This document shows, piece after piece, positions 53,604 to 63,831 of a DNA stretch of 64,000 nucleotides. The translations under genes and the position numbers were made by a program. The stretch is from Cloacibacterium normanense. GTDB taxonomy: Bacteria > Bacteroidota > Bacteroidia > Flavobacteriales > Weeksellaceae. Every line of letters starts with the position of its first letter. The stretch's first letter is position 1. The stretch is from positions 1-64,000 of the forward strand of contig NZ_PTPZ01000007.1 of NCBI RefSeq assembly GCF_002943105.1, in the 5' to 3' direction. Below the pieces are notes generated by a model. The model searched no databases, was not told where the DNA came from, and saw only the letters and a program-made list of their open reading frames with translations.

Positions 53604-54587
53604 ATGAAGAAATTATTATTCGGTGTTATAGCACTCGGAATGTTAGCCGCTTGTAACACAACTGAGGAAACTGCAAACTTAACAGACAGTGCCGCAAAAA
53701 CAGCAACTGCATCTAGAAAATCTTGTCCGTCTGAAGAAATCAGAGCAGAACTACTTAAAAATGACGCAAAAGCAAGAGCAAGATTTGCTGCAATTGAAGC
53801 AGGAACTGAAAGATTCATTCAAGCTAAAAAATTAGGAAGAGTATTAGCTGATGGAACTGTAGAAATCCCTGTTGTATTCAATGTATTATACAGAACAAGC
53901 GCTGAAAATATTTCAGATGCAAGAATCGCCGAACAAATTGCTGTTTTAAATGCAGACTACGCTGGAACTAATGCGGATGCATCTAAAATCCCTTCGGAAT
54001 TCTCTACAGTAGCAGCTGGTGATACTAAAGTAAGATTTAGATTAGTAAAAACTGTAAGAAAATCAACTACTGTAAGATCTTGGAGAACTAACGATGCTAT
54101 GAAAAAATCTTCTCCTAAAGGAATTGATGCTACAGATCCTACTCAATACTTCAACATTTGGGTAGTTGGTGACATGTCTTCAATCTTAGGATACGCTACA
54201 TTCCCAGAATCTGCTGGTTTATGGAATGATGGTGTAGTATTAGCTGCTCCATTCGTAGGTGTAACTGGCGCTTCTGCTCCTTATAACTTAGGTAGAACTG
54301 CGACTCACGAAGTAGGTCACTACTTAAATCTTCGTCACATTTGGGGAGATGCAACTTGTGGAAACGATTTCGTAGCAGACACCCCTACTCAAACAGGCGC
54401 TAATTATGGCAAACCAGCTTATCCATTATACAACACTTGTGGTGGTGTACAAAGATCTGTAATGTTCATGAACTACATGGATTATGTAGATGATGCTGCA
54501 ATGTATATGTTCTCTGCTGGTCAAAAAGACAGAATGCAAGCTGTAGTAGCTGCAGGTGGAGCTAGAGCAGGATTAAGAAATTTATAA
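53604..54587 (+). CDS. M43 family zinc metalloprotease, lipoprotein form
   Basis: 327 residues. Lipobox LAAC (Cys17) after a short signal. The catalytic domain has HEVGHYLNLRHIWGD from His235, conserved cysteines (ATCGNDFVADTPT, YNTCGG) and FMNYMDYVDD as the Met-turn. The product is a compact M43 protease that should be anchored by lipid; the larger relative at 107-2059 uses a T9SS domain instead. Substrate unknown. Preceded by an unusually AT-rich tract. Confidence 0.92.
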   Translation: MKKLLFGVIALGMLAACNTTEETANLTDSAAKTATASRKSCPSEEIRAELLKNDAKARARFAAIEAGTERFIQAKKLGRVLADGTVEIPVVFNVLYRTSAENISDARIAEQIAVLNADYAGTNADASKIPSEFSTVAAGDTKVRFRLVKTVRKSTTVRSWRTNDAMKKSSPKGIDATDPTQYFNIWVVGDMSSILGYATFPESAGLWNDGVVLAAPFVGVTGASAPYNLGRTATHEVGHYLNLRHIWGDATCGNDFVADTPTQTGANYGKPAYPLYNTCGGVQRSVMFMNYMDYVDDAAMYMFSAGQKDRMQAVVAAGGARAGLRNL

Positions 54588-54604
54588 AATTTTATATTGA
54601 ATAT

Positions 54605-54636
54605 AAAAGCCGAATCGAAATGATTCGGCTTTTTGT
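54605..54636. terminator. Terminator of the M43 lipoprotein gene (shared with the T9SS-B gene)
   Basis: 12-bp perfect stem AAAAGCCGAATC / GATTCGGCTTTT, 17 bases past the stop; the converging gene ends at 54638. Confidence 0.85.
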
Positions 54637-54637
54637 T

Positions 54638-56758
54638 TTATTTATTTTTAAGAAGTATCCAGCCCGTTCTGGTATAATGTCCATCAATTTCCATTACATA
54701 CCAATAAGTTCCCGAAGGCAATAGTCTACCGTTATATAAACCGCCCCAATAGAATTTAGAAACATCTTCAGCCGTGAAAACTTGAGTACCGAATTTATCA
54801 AAAATTTTAAGTTTCACTTTAGAGAAAAACTCAATATTAGAAACCCTCCACACATCATTATAACCATCTTGATTCGGTGTAAAAGCATTTGGAATAAAAA
54901 GCACCGCTGAAGTAGCAACCGCTGTACAACTATTGGTTTGAGATTTCACATAAATCTGATAAATTCCAGCGGACAAATTTTTAAAAATATTTGAAGTTTG
55001 CCAATTTACATTGTCTAAAGAATATAAATATGGTGGATTCCCATTTTCCGCTAAAATTTCTAGAAAATCCTCCCCACTTTTCACTTGAGTGATTATCGGA
55101 GTAATACCAGGAGTTACTTCAACTGTCTGAATAGCTACACAGCCATTCCCATCTATAAGTTTCACAGAATATTGACCTGGACTTGAAATTGGAAAGGTTC
55201 TACTCAATACAGGAGGAACGGTTTGCCATTCAGCAATAAAACCCTCTCCCACATCTAACACTAGCGTTTCACCATCACAAATAGAATCATCTTTTAAAAC
55301 AGTGGAAAATGGAGCTTGTAGAATTTTAACTTTTACTTCTGCCCTTTCACTTTCACAACCATTTACCGTTTGTGTAACCCAAAAAGAAAAATCTCCAGCA
55401 ATTGAAGTATTAGGAATTGGAGCGACTGAATCTCCAGTACCTCCTGTTAAACTAGTATACCATTTCAAATTAGTACCTACTGCTGACAAAGATGAGGCAG
55501 TGGAATTTTGACAAAATTCATAATTTGAAACGATAGGAACCGATGGATTATCAAGAATATTAAATGTAATTTTCGCTCTTGCGCTTTCACAACCATTTAC
55601 CGTTTGTGTAATCCAAAAATCTTTACTTCCAACTACGGAAGTATCAATAATTGGAGTATTTACACTTCCTATTCCTCCTGTTGCAGAAGTATACCAGAGT
55701 ATATTATTTTCTGGAATAGTGAAGGTTGCGGTAGAATTTTTACAAAAAATAAAACTTCCATTGCTTGGTGCGTTTGGATATCCATTCATTTTAACCGTAT
55801 AAACACCAGACATTACCCTACAAGAAGTCAAATTTATATTAGTAGATTCACCTACAATAAATCTGAATTGGTCATTATTCTGATAACTCCCTGCCGGAAT
55901 GGTAATATTAGGATTACTTGTTGCGCCAGTTAAATTCGACCAGGTATTTCCGCCATCTGTACTTTTTTGCCAAATGAAATTTACATTTTGAAAAGTATTA
56001 GAACTCATTTGCGCAGTTAGAATAAAACTCTGTGAATTATCACAAACTCCAGTAGTGAAAAGATTTCCTAAAGTAGCAGTGATAGATGTAGATGGACCAC
56101 AGGGTGAAAAACTAATATCATCTATCGCCAAGTCATTTCCGTTTCCTCCAGGAGCATTATTAATTAAAACTACATCTACATCAGAGGAAGAAGGGTCTGA
56201 TTTAAAATCTAAATAGTAATTCTTCCAAACTTCGCCTACTTCTTGAGGCAAATCTCCCGTAGAAACAGAGCCTAAAATAACTCCAGAAGTACTTCTAATT
56301 TGAAAAGTTACATTAGGCTTTATCATATTACTTCCCGCTCTATGGATGTTTAAAATCCATGCAGAAAATCTATAAATTTGATTGGAACACAAATTAGAAA
56401 CTCTTCTTCTGTAAAATTCACCAGGCGTGTAATCTGCATTTACCACCAACATATTTCCATAAGTTCCAGACGGATCATTGGTATGATCTAATGATTTTTG
56501 CCAACTCCAAGGTAAATATTCCGTAGTATTTGAAATTGTATAATAACCATCATTGGGTGGCATTACTGATGAATAAATATAATTGGTAAATGCTGGAGAA
56601 ACCAACGCTGGAGAAACCGTCTGATAAGAATTATTTACCCTCCCAAAATCTTCTACGAAAATTGGAGCTCCGAACGAACCTCCACATGTTTGAGAAATTA
56701 CCCTTACTGAAAAACAAAGAATTAGAAATAAAAGGAATTTAAAGTATTTTTTTTTCAC
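54638..56758 (-). CDS. Large secreted adhesin-like protein with T9SS type B sorting domain
   Basis: 706 residues. Signal peptide about 1-22. An N-terminal jelly-roll-like region (about 25-215, LAIDDISFSPCG) is followed by Ig-like modules of about 80 residues (two near-repeats beginning PIVSNYEFCQNSTA and FIFCKNSTATF, with CESxRA), then a PKD-like part and the C-terminal type B T9SS domain (IPNAFTPNQDGYNDVWRV...SGTYWYVM). It is exported through type IX secretion. Likely surface attachment or gliding-associated; no enzyme domain recognised. Confidence 0.9.
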   Translation of the reverse strand: MKKKYFKFLLFLILCFSVRVISQTCGGSFGAPIFVEDFGRVNNSYQTVSPALVSPAFTNYIYSSVMPPNDGYYTISNTTEYLPWSWQKSLDHTNDPSGTYGNMLVVNADYTPGEFYRRRVSNLCSNQIYRFSAWILNIHRAGSNMIKPNVTFQIRSTSGVILGSVSTGDLPQEVGEVWKNYYLDFKSDPSSSDVDVVLINNAPGGNGNDLAIDDISFSPCGPSTSITATLGNLFTTGVCDNSQSFILTAQMSSNTFQNVNFIWQKSTDGGNTWSNLTGATSNPNITIPAGSYQNNDQFRFIVGESTNINLTSCRVMSGVYTVKMNGYPNAPSNGSFIFCKNSTATFTIPENNILWYTSATGGIGSVNTPIIDTSVVGSKDFWITQTVNGCESARAKITFNILDNPSVPIVSNYEFCQNSTASSLSAVGTNLKWYTSLTGGTGDSVAPIPNTSIAGDFSFWVTQTVNGCESERAEVKVKILQAPFSTVLKDDSICDGETLVLDVGEGFIAEWQTVPPVLSRTFPISSPGQYSVKLIDGNGCVAIQTVEVTPGITPIITQVKSGEDFLEILAENGNPPYLYSLDNVNWQTSNIFKNLSAGIYQIYVKSQTNSCTAVATSAVLFIPNAFTPNQDGYNDVWRVSNIEFFSKVKLKIFDKFGTQVFTAEDVSKFYWGGLYNGRLLPSGTYWYVMEIDGHYTRTGWILLKNK

Positions 56759-56802
56759 AAAACCTCAATTTTTTGGAAGGATAAAATTAGGGATTTAAAA
56801 TT

Positions 56803-56833
56803 AAAAATCCCGAAAATAAATTTCGGGATTAAA
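56803..56833 (-). terminator. Terminator of the SDR gene
   Basis: Stem AATCCCGAAA / TTTCGGGATT, 10 bases past the stop codon at 56844. Confidence 0.8.
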
Positions 56834-56843
56834 AAGTTGATTT

Positions 56844-57725
56844 TTATGATTTCTTTTTTGCTTTTATCATCATTTCCAGCATATCCCACATTTCTTGTGG
56901 AATTTGTTCTAGCATATTAAATTCTCCAGCACCTTGCAACCATTCTCCACCATCGATGGTTACAACTTCTCCGTTAATGTACGCTGAATAATCAGAAACC
57001 AAATACGCCGCTAAGTTTGCCAATTCTTGATGTTCTCCTACTCTTCTCAATGGTACTTTTTTTCTCATATCAAATTTTTCGGCTAAATCTCCTGGCAATA
57101 ATCTTTCCCAAGCTCCTTTTGTAGGGAATGGACCCGGTGCAATTGCATTAAAACGGATATTATATTTCGCCCACTCTACAGCTAAACTTCTCGTCATCGC
57201 TAAAACTCCTGCTTTTGCACAAGCTGAAGGAACTACATAAGCAGAACCTGTCCAAGAATAAGTGGTAACAATATTAAGCACAGTTCCCGGAATTTTATTG
57301 TCTATCCAATATTTTCCTACAGAAAGTGTACAGTTTTTGGTTCCTTTCAAAACAATATCCAAAATAGAATCAAAAGCAGAATGCGTCAATCTTTCGGTGG
57401 GTGAAATAAAATTTCCCGCAGCATTATTGAGCAAAATATCTATTCTACCAAATTCTTTAATCGCAGTTTCTTTCATAGCTTCTACTTCGTCCCAATTTCT
57501 TACATCGCAAGAAACACAAAGTACTTTTCCGCCTGTTTCTGCTTCTAATTCTGCGGCAGTTCCTTGTAATTTTCCTAAATTTCTAGAAGTAATTACTACT
57601 TTGGCTCCTAATTGAAGAAAATATTTAGTCATGGCTTTTCCTAAACCACTTCCACCACCAGTAACGATGGCTACTTTATCTTTTAATGCGTTCTCTTGAA
57701 GCATAGGTTGAGTATACATATTCAT
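56844..57725 (-). CDS. SDR oxidoreductase, 2,4-dienoyl-CoA reductase type
   Basis: 293 residues. Rossmann motif TGGGSGLGKAM, NNAAGNF and NIVTTYSWTGS...SACAKAGVLAM. In the usual SDR catalytic YxxxK, Tyr is replaced by Ser (SACAK), as in peroxisomal-type 2,4-dienoyl-CoA reductases, which supports this call. It would use NADPH to remove a double bond from dienoyl-CoA during unsaturated fatty acid oxidation. Monocistronic. Start at 57725 is open to choice with a Met three codons in. Confidence 0.82.
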   Translation of the reverse strand: MNMYTQPMLQENALKDKVAIVTGGGSGLGKAMTKYFLQLGAKVVITSRNLGKLQGTAAELEAETGGKVLCVSCDVRNWDEVEAMKETAIKEFGRIDILLNNAAGNFISPTERLTHSAFDSILDIVLKGTKNCTLSVGKYWIDNKIPGTVLNIVTTYSWTGSAYVVPSACAKAGVLAMTRSLAVEWAKYNIRFNAIAPGPFPTKGAWERLLPGDLAEKFDMRKKVPLRRVGEHQELANLAAYLVSDYSAYINGEVVTIDGGEWLQGAGEFNMLEQIPQEMWDMLEMMIKAKKKS

Positions 57726-57812
57726 AATAAATCTTGTTTAAAATTAATGCTTAAAAGTAAGCATTTATAAAATTCCGTGAAAAAAATCTGTTATGTAAAG
57801 AAGATGATTCAC

Positions 57813-57844
57813 AAAAAAAGACCGCAAAATTGCGGTCTTTTTTT
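57813..57844 (-). terminator. Terminator of the M16 peptidase gene
   Basis: Stem AAAAGACCGCAA / TTGCGGTCTTTT followed on the minus strand by a long T-run, 20 bases past the stop codon. Confidence 0.88.
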
Positions 57845-57864
57845 TAAAATATTTTAAAAAATTT

Positions 57865-60792
57865 CTAGTATCCAAAAATTTCTTCTAAAGAAAGTTTTTT
57901 CACTTCTCCAAGTTTTTTCATATCGTCCATAGAAACTCTTTTTTCTGAAGCTACAATTGCATACTTGTAAGGTTTTCCTGAGAAATAATTCTGGTGGAAT
58001 TTCTTAACATCTGCCATCGTAATTTTATCTACCGTTTCATACATTTTCTTTCTAATGTCATCATTTAGACCTAAATTTTTAGCATTCAAATAATTGTAAA
58101 TGATACCATCTTGAGTAATTCTCTCTGTCTGAATATCTTTTTTCACTTGATTTTTAGCCAATTCTAAATTTTTAGGCAATTCTGGCATTTTGGTTAGCAA
58201 TTCATTCATAGCAACCGTAGCATCATTAAATTTATCTGCTTGAGAACCTACATAACCTAATAAATAGTAATCTTGGTCTTTTTTCTGTGGCTGCACATAA
58301 TATCCGTAAGTACTGTAAGCCAAAGCTTTACTTTCTCTAATCGTTTGGAATACTAAGCTTCCCATACCTCCACCGAAATAGTTATTGAACACATTAACCA
58401 TCGTCGTTTTTTCTGGGTTGTAAGTTTCTGTATTTCTAATCCATCTCGTTTCTGCCTGAACCATATCATAATCTGCAAAAAGCACTTGATTTTTAGTAGG
58501 AACTTCTTGTTTGAAAGTTTTTGCTGGAGTTGCTACTGCAAAATTTGCAGGAACTTGGTGAAATGTTTTCAACTGAGAAACAACGTTATAAACAGGAGTT
58601 GGTCCGTAATAAATTACTGTTTGCTCATAATTATTCAGGTTTTTAATTCTGTCTACTAATTCTTGAGCAGTTACCGCATTCAGTTCTTCATTGGTCAAAA
58701 CATTGTTGAATTTATTTTCTGAACCATAAAGCGCATAACTTGTTAAACCTTGTAAAATAGCACCTTTATTTGCTTTTGCATCTTTTCTGGCTTTATTTAG
58801 TCTTGCTTTAAGTGCTGCCAAAGCTTTGTCATCTGCTTTTACATTTTTTACCACTTCTTCGTACAATTTCACTGCATTTTCGAAGTTTTCTTGTAAACCT
58901 TCAATATTTACCGTAGTGTACTCTTCTCCTGTAGAAACATTAAAACTACATGCAATTTTGTAGAATGCTTTAGAAATTTCTTCGGCAGTCATTTTATCAG
59001 TTCCTAAAAACTGAATGTATTGAGAAGCTAAACCTTGTTTTTTATCATTCAAAGAACCGATTTTGTAACGGTAGCTTAATCTGAAAATATCATTGTCTTT
59101 ATTCGGAACGTAAAGTACTTCTGCTTTTCCTAATTTAGATTTCTGAATATCTTTTTTGTAATCTAAGAAAACTGGTTTCGCAGCAGTTGCAGGCATTTCA
59201 TTTATTGTTTTCACAAATGCCGATTGCTTATCTGGATTGGTTTCTACTGGTGTAATTGATGGTTTTTCAATTTTTACAGTCGCTGGAGATTCTCCTTTTC
59301 TTTTCAAAACAGCTACATAATTGTCACCAAAATATTTATTTGCAAAAGCTACGATGTCTTCTTTTTTGATTTTAGACAAATCATTTACATACGCAACTTG
59401 GTCTCTCCAATCTAGTTCTGAAGTGAAAGCATCCATCAAAACACTAGCTCTATCACCGTATTTTTCGGTTTCGTAGATTTTGTTTTTCTTGATGTTATTG
59501 ATGATAGAAGTGATAAGTTGGTCATCAAAATTTCCTTTTTTAAGGTTTTCGATTTCATTCAATACTAAAGCTTTTACATCTTCTAAACTTTGACCAGAAG
59601 TTGGCGCAGCAGAAAGATATAAGATTCCGTAATCAATTAATGAATAAGTGAAAGCTGAAGCTCTCAATAATTTTTGTTTTTTAACCAAGTTCAAGTCTAA
59701 TAAACCCGCTCTTCCGTTGGTTAAAATTTGACCAACTAAGTCAGCTAACAAAGCATCTTTATCTTTATTTCCAGGTAATCTGTAACCGATGGTTAAATTT
59801 TCTGCATCTGGACCTACAATTTCTTTTACAATTGGAGCTGTAATCGCATCTTCTGGTTGGAAAGTGTATTTATCAAATGGTTTTGGTTGCATGTAAGAAA
59901 ACGCTTTGTCCACTTTTGCAATTACCTCATCTGGATTGAAGTCACCCGAAAGGATAATTCCCATGTTATTAGGAACGTAATATTTATTAAAATACTTTCT
60001 GATTTCTATTAACGAAGGATTTTTAAGGTGTTCTACTGTACCAATGGTGGTTTGTAAACCGTAGTTATGCTTTTGGAAAAGATTAGAGAATAAAGTTTCA
60101 GAAACTTTTCTTCCGTCATTATCCAGCGTTCTATTTTTTTCTTCGTAAACCGCTTCTAATTCAGTATGGAAAATTCTCAAAACTGGATTTCTGAATCTTT
60201 CTGCTTGTACTGCTAAATATTTATCTAAAGAAGCACTAGGAACGTCATCTGTATAAACGGTTTGTTCAAAACTGGTGAAAGCATTGGTTCCTTGAGCGCC
60301 CATTGCAGACATCATTTTGTCATACTCGTTTGCAATAGCATATTTTGCAGCAACTCCAGAAACAGAATCTATTTTTTTATAGATGGCTTTTCTTTGAACT
60401 TCATCTTTAGTTGAATTATACTGTTCGTATAATGCGTCAATTTTTTCTAATTCTACTTTTTCTTTAGACCAATCTAGTGAACCATATTTATCAGTTCCTT
60501 TAAATAACATGTGCTCTAAATAATGCGCCAAACCAGTATTGGTTGCAGGATCTGTTTTACTTCCTGCTTTGATGGCAACATACGCTTGGATTCTAGGATC
60601 CTTATTCGTAGGACTTAAAATAACAGTTAAACCATTCTTCAAAGTGTAAAAACGAGCCTTCGTAGGGTCATTGGTTACATATTTATAGGTGTAACCGCCA
60701 CTCGAAGCTTCTTTCCACTGAAACTGGTTTTGGGCAAAAGCAACTACAGAAACTAATACTGCAGCAAATGCCAAAGTAAGCTTTCTAATCAT
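57865..60792 (-). CDS. M16 family zinc metallopeptidase (two-domain, periplasmic)
   Basis: 975 residues, signal peptide about 1-20 (VVAFAQ). The inverted zinc motif HxxEH is HYLEH at residues 90-94 with the downstream Glu in ELEAVYEEKN. The C-terminal homologous half (about 520-975) lacks the zinc motif, as in two-domain pitrilysin-like enzymes that form a closed chamber. Degrades peptides after export. Monocistronic. Confidence 0.94.
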   Translation of the reverse strand: MIRKLTLAFAAVLVSVVAFAQNQFQWKEASSGGYTYKYVTNDPTKARFYTLKNGLTVILSPTNKDPRIQAYVAIKAGSKTDPATNTGLAHYLEHMLFKGTDKYGSLDWSKEKVELEKIDALYEQYNSTKDEVQRKAIYKKIDSVSGVAAKYAIANEYDKMMSAMGAQGTNAFTSFEQTVYTDDVPSASLDKYLAVQAERFRNPVLRIFHTELEAVYEEKNRTLDNDGRKVSETLFSNLFQKHNYGLQTTIGTVEHLKNPSLIEIRKYFNKYYVPNNMGIILSGDFNPDEVIAKVDKAFSYMQPKPFDKYTFQPEDAITAPIVKEIVGPDAENLTIGYRLPGNKDKDALLADLVGQILTNGRAGLLDLNLVKKQKLLRASAFTYSLIDYGILYLSAAPTSGQSLEDVKALVLNEIENLKKGNFDDQLITSIINNIKKNKIYETEKYGDRASVLMDAFTSELDWRDQVAYVNDLSKIKKEDIVAFANKYFGDNYVAVLKRKGESPATVKIEKPSITPVETNPDKQSAFVKTINEMPATAAKPVFLDYKKDIQKSKLGKAEVLYVPNKDNDIFRLSYRYKIGSLNDKKQGLASQYIQFLGTDKMTAEEISKAFYKIACSFNVSTGEEYTTVNIEGLQENFENAVKLYEEVVKNVKADDKALAALKARLNKARKDAKANKGAILQGLTSYALYGSENKFNNVLTNEELNAVTAQELVDRIKNLNNYEQTVIYYGPTPVYNVVSQLKTFHQVPANFAVATPAKTFKQEVPTKNQVLFADYDMVQAETRWIRNTETYNPEKTTMVNVFNNYFGGGMGSLVFQTIRESKALAYSTYGYYVQPQKKDQDYYLLGYVGSQADKFNDATVAMNELLTKMPELPKNLELAKNQVKKDIQTERITQDGIIYNYLNAKNLGLNDDIRKKMYETVDKITMADVKKFHQNYFSGKPYKYAIVASEKRVSMDDMKKLGEVKKLSLEEIFGY

Positions 60793-60873
60793 ATTGAATT
60801 AATTTTTTTCTATTAGACGCAAAAAATGCAAAAATGTTTCTTAAACATTCATATTTTTTGAAAAGGAATGATT

Positions 60874-62208
60874 TTAGCGTTCAAAAAGCAATCTTTCTCC
60901 GTGTTTTTCAGGAGAAACTTTACCATTTTCGAAAGCAAGAAAACCATTCACGAAAGTATGTGTAATTTCTGAATGAAACGTCTCGTTTTCTAGCGGACTC
61001 CAACCACATTTTGAAAGGATATTTTCCTTAGAAACTGTAGTTTCTGCATTTGGATTAATGAGAACTAAATCTGCTTTGTACCCTTCTTTTACATAACCTC
61101 TTTTTTCAATTTCGAATAAAATAGCAGGATTATGACACATTTTTTCAACTATTTTTTCTAAAGAAATCTTGCCTTTTTTGAAATATTCAAACATTACAGG
61201 TAAAGAATATTGAACCAAAGGTGCTCCAGAAGGACAGCTCAAATATTTGTTAGATTTTTCTTCCAAAGTATGCGGAGCATGATCAGTTGCAATCACATCT
61301 ATTCTATCATCTAAAAGTGCTTCCCAAAGTCCATTTTTATCCGTTTCTGTTTTTACAGCAGGATTCCATTTGATAAGAGAACCTTTGGTTTCATAATCTT
61401 CGTTGGTAAAATGAAGGTGATGCACACAAACTTCAGCGGTGATTTTTTTGTCCTTTAACGGAATGTCATTTCGGAAAAGCTCCATTTCTTTTGCAGTAGA
61501 AAGATGATAAACATGCAATCTCGCTCCAGTTTTTTTGGCGAGTTCTATTGCTTTTGAACTTGAAAGATAACACGCTTCTTCACTTCTAATTAAGTGATGA
61601 AATTTCACAGGAATATCTTCTCCGTATTGTTCTTTATAGATTTCTGTATTTTTTCTGATGGTTGTTTCGTCTTCACAATGCACACAAATCGGCATTTTCA
61701 CGTGAGAAAAAATCTCTTCCAAAATTTCGGGATTATCTACCAACATATTCCCTGTAGAAGAACCTAAAAAAAGTTTGATGGCCGCTACATTTCTTGGATT
61801 GGTTTTTAGAACTTCTTCTAAATTATCATTGGTTCCACCCATCGAAAAGGAATAATTGGCATAAGATTTCTCAGAAGCAATTTTGTATTTTTCTTCTAAA
61901 AGTTCTTGTGTTACAGCATTGGGAACGGTGTTCGGTTGTTCTATAAAACTGGTAATTCCACCTGCAATTGCGGCTTTTGATTCGCTTTCTATATCGCCTT
62001 TATGCGTTAAACCAGGCTCACGAAAATGCACTTGATCGTCTATCACACCCGGAATAAGAAAAGAATTTTCGGCGTCAATAATTTTATCTACATTTTCTTC
62101 GGAAATAGTTGATGAAATTTTCGCAATCAAATCATCTTCAATCAATACATCAGATTTAAAAATCTTTCCTTCGTTTACGATTTGTGCGTTTTTGATTAGG
62201 GTTTTCAT
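60874..62208 (-). CDS. pyrC: Dihydroorotase (class I)
   Basis: 444 residues. DDQVHFREPGLTHKG (57-71) carries the metal His61 and substrate-binding Arg; further ligands fall in HCEDET, HVYHLST and IATDHAPHT. It closes N-carbamoyl-aspartate to dihydroorotate in pyrimidine synthesis. The typical HxH pair reads QxH here (Gln59, His61), a variation I recall as usual for Bacteroidetes dihydroorotases. Divergent from the flippase gene. Confidence 0.93.
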   Translation of the reverse strand: MKTLIKNAQIVNEGKIFKSDVLIEDDLIAKISSTISEENVDKIIDAENSFLIPGVIDDQVHFREPGLTHKGDIESESKAAIAGGITSFIEQPNTVPNAVTQELLEEKYKIASEKSYANYSFSMGGTNDNLEEVLKTNPRNVAAIKLFLGSSTGNMLVDNPEILEEIFSHVKMPICVHCEDETTIRKNTEIYKEQYGEDIPVKFHHLIRSEEACYLSSSKAIELAKKTGARLHVYHLSTAKEMELFRNDIPLKDKKITAEVCVHHLHFTNEDYETKGSLIKWNPAVKTETDKNGLWEALLDDRIDVIATDHAPHTLEEKSNKYLSCPSGAPLVQYSLPVMFEYFKKGKISLEKIVEKMCHNPAILFEIEKRGYVKEGYKADLVLINPNAETTVSKENILSKCGWSPLENETFHSEITHTFVNGFLAFENGKVSPEKHGERLLFER

Positions 62209-62350
62209 TTTACTTTTAGATTTTTACAAATTTAATTTAACTTTTGAGGAAAGCCAAAGAAATTTGGGTTTTTAATACCCAATTAACACTTCAATAAATT
62301 GATTTCTAAAAATTGTAAAATCCAAAATATTAAATCTCAAATCTTATCTT

Positions 62351-62358
62351 TACTTTTG
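62351..62358 (+). promoter_or_regulatory. -7 promoter box of the flippase gene
   Basis: TACTTTTG, 21 bases before the TTG at 62380. Its position inside the longer open frame argues against the ATG at 62299. Confidence 0.5.
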
Positions 62359-62379
62359 CATTCTAAAAACGCTAAAAAA

Positions 62380-63831
62380 TTGTATAAAAAACTATTCGGA
62401 CAGACCGCCATTTATGGTTTAAGTTCAGTATTAGTAAGGATTTTTCCTTTTCTTATCGCTCCTATCGTTACAAGAGCATTTGGGCCAGCTGCATCTTCAC
62501 CATTTGTAGATTGGTACTCTATTGCTGGAGTTATTACGGTTTTTTTAACGCACGGAATGGAAACTTCGTTTTTTCGATTTGCGCAAGAAGATGATATTGA
62601 CAAAAAAACCTTAATCTCTACTACTGCACTTAGCATTCTTTCGGTTGGGTTCATTTACTTGATTTTAGGATATGTTTTCAGACAAGAATTAGCAAATGCT
62701 TTCGAAACGCCTGACCAAGTCAATTTTTTGGTCATTTTCTTATTCATTTTATCTTTTGATGCGTTTTCCACTATTCCTTCGGCTGTTTTAAGACTCGAAG
62801 GAAGGCCAATTCAATATATGCTTTCTAAAGTAATCGGTTCATTGGTTTACTTTTTTCTAGTGGTATTTTTCATCAAATGGTTGCCTAAATTTCCAGAGGG
62901 AATTCTTGGGTTAAAATACAATCCAGAAATTGGGGTAGGTTACGTTTTTATTGCTAATTTGGTTCAGAGTATTGTCACTTTAGCGATTGTAGGCAAAGAA
63001 TTTGTGAATTTCAGCATCAAAAAATTTGATTTTCAACTTTGGAAAAGAATTATGAATTATTCTTGGCCAGTAATGATTGCCGGTTTGGCTGGAATTGTAA
63101 ATCAAACCCTTGACAGACAATTTCTTAAATATTTACTTCCAGATAAAGAAGCGCGCCATCAGATTGGAGTTTATGGCGCTGTTTACAAAATCGCAACGTT
63201 TATTACAGTCTTTAGACAAGCCTATCAATTAGGCATTGAGCCCTATTTTTTCAGCAGTTTCAAAGATAAAAACAATCATAAAACCTATGCAGTTTTAATG
63301 GACGTTTTTGTAATTTGTAATTGCTTGATTTACATGGGATTGATGGTAAATCTTCAATGGATTTCTGAAAAATATTTGAGAAATCCGCTTTATTATGAAG
63401 GAATAGAAATCATTCCGATGGTGATGTTAGGTGCTTTATTTTTAGGGATTTACCTTAACCTTTCTATTTGGTACAAACTTTCAGACCAAACTAGAGTTGG
63501 TTTATATATTTCTATCATCGGAGCAGCAATTACCGTCCTTATTAACGTTCTTTTTATTCCAGAATATGGATATTGGGCAAGTGCGACTGCTGCATTAGTA
63601 ACGTTTACGAGTATGATGGTAATTTCCTACATTTGGGGAAGAATAAAATATCCTATTCCTTATAACACTGGAAAAGTAATCCTTTATCTCGTCATTTCGG
63701 TTTCACTTTCTATGATTTCGTTTTACTATTTTAGAACTAATTATATAGTAGGAAACTTATTTTTAGCATTATTCATAGGTTTTGTAGCCTTTAAGGAACA
63801 AGCCATTATCAAAAGAATTTTAAAAAGATGA
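62380..63831 (+). CDS. Polysaccharide/oligosaccharide flippase (PST/MOP superfamily)
   Basis: 483 residues from a TTG at 62380, which gives (M)[15 protein letters not shown], the usual start of this family; the ATG at 62299 would add 27 polar residues and lie upstream of the promoter box. About 14 transmembrane helices in the MOP fold ([40 protein letters not shown]). Moves lipid-linked sugars across the inner membrane for LPS or capsule. Its stop overlaps the dut start (ATGA), so the two are translationally coupled. Confidence 0.88.
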   Translation: MYKKLFGQTAIYGLSSVLVRIFPFLIAPIVTRAFGPAASSPFVDWYSIAGVITVFLTHGMETSFFRFAQEDDIDKKTLISTTALSILSVGFIYLILGYVFRQELANAFETPDQVNFLVIFLFILSFDAFSTIPSAVLRLEGRPIQYMLSKVIGSLVYFFLVVFFIKWLPKFPEGILGLKYNPEIGVGYVFIANLVQSIVTLAIVGKEFVNFSIKKFDFQLWKRIMNYSWPVMIAGLAGIVNQTLDRQFLKYLLPDKEARHQIGVYGAVYKIATFITVFRQAYQLGIEPYFFSSFKDKNNHKTYAVLMDVFVICNCLIYMGLMVNLQWISEKYLRNPLYYEGIEIIPMVMLGALFLGIYLNLSIWYKLSDQTRVGLYISIIGAAITVLINVLFIPEYGYWASATAALVTFTSMMVISYIWGRIKYPIPYNTGKVILYLVISVSLSMISFYYFRTNYIVGNLFLALFIGFVAFKEQAIIKRILKR

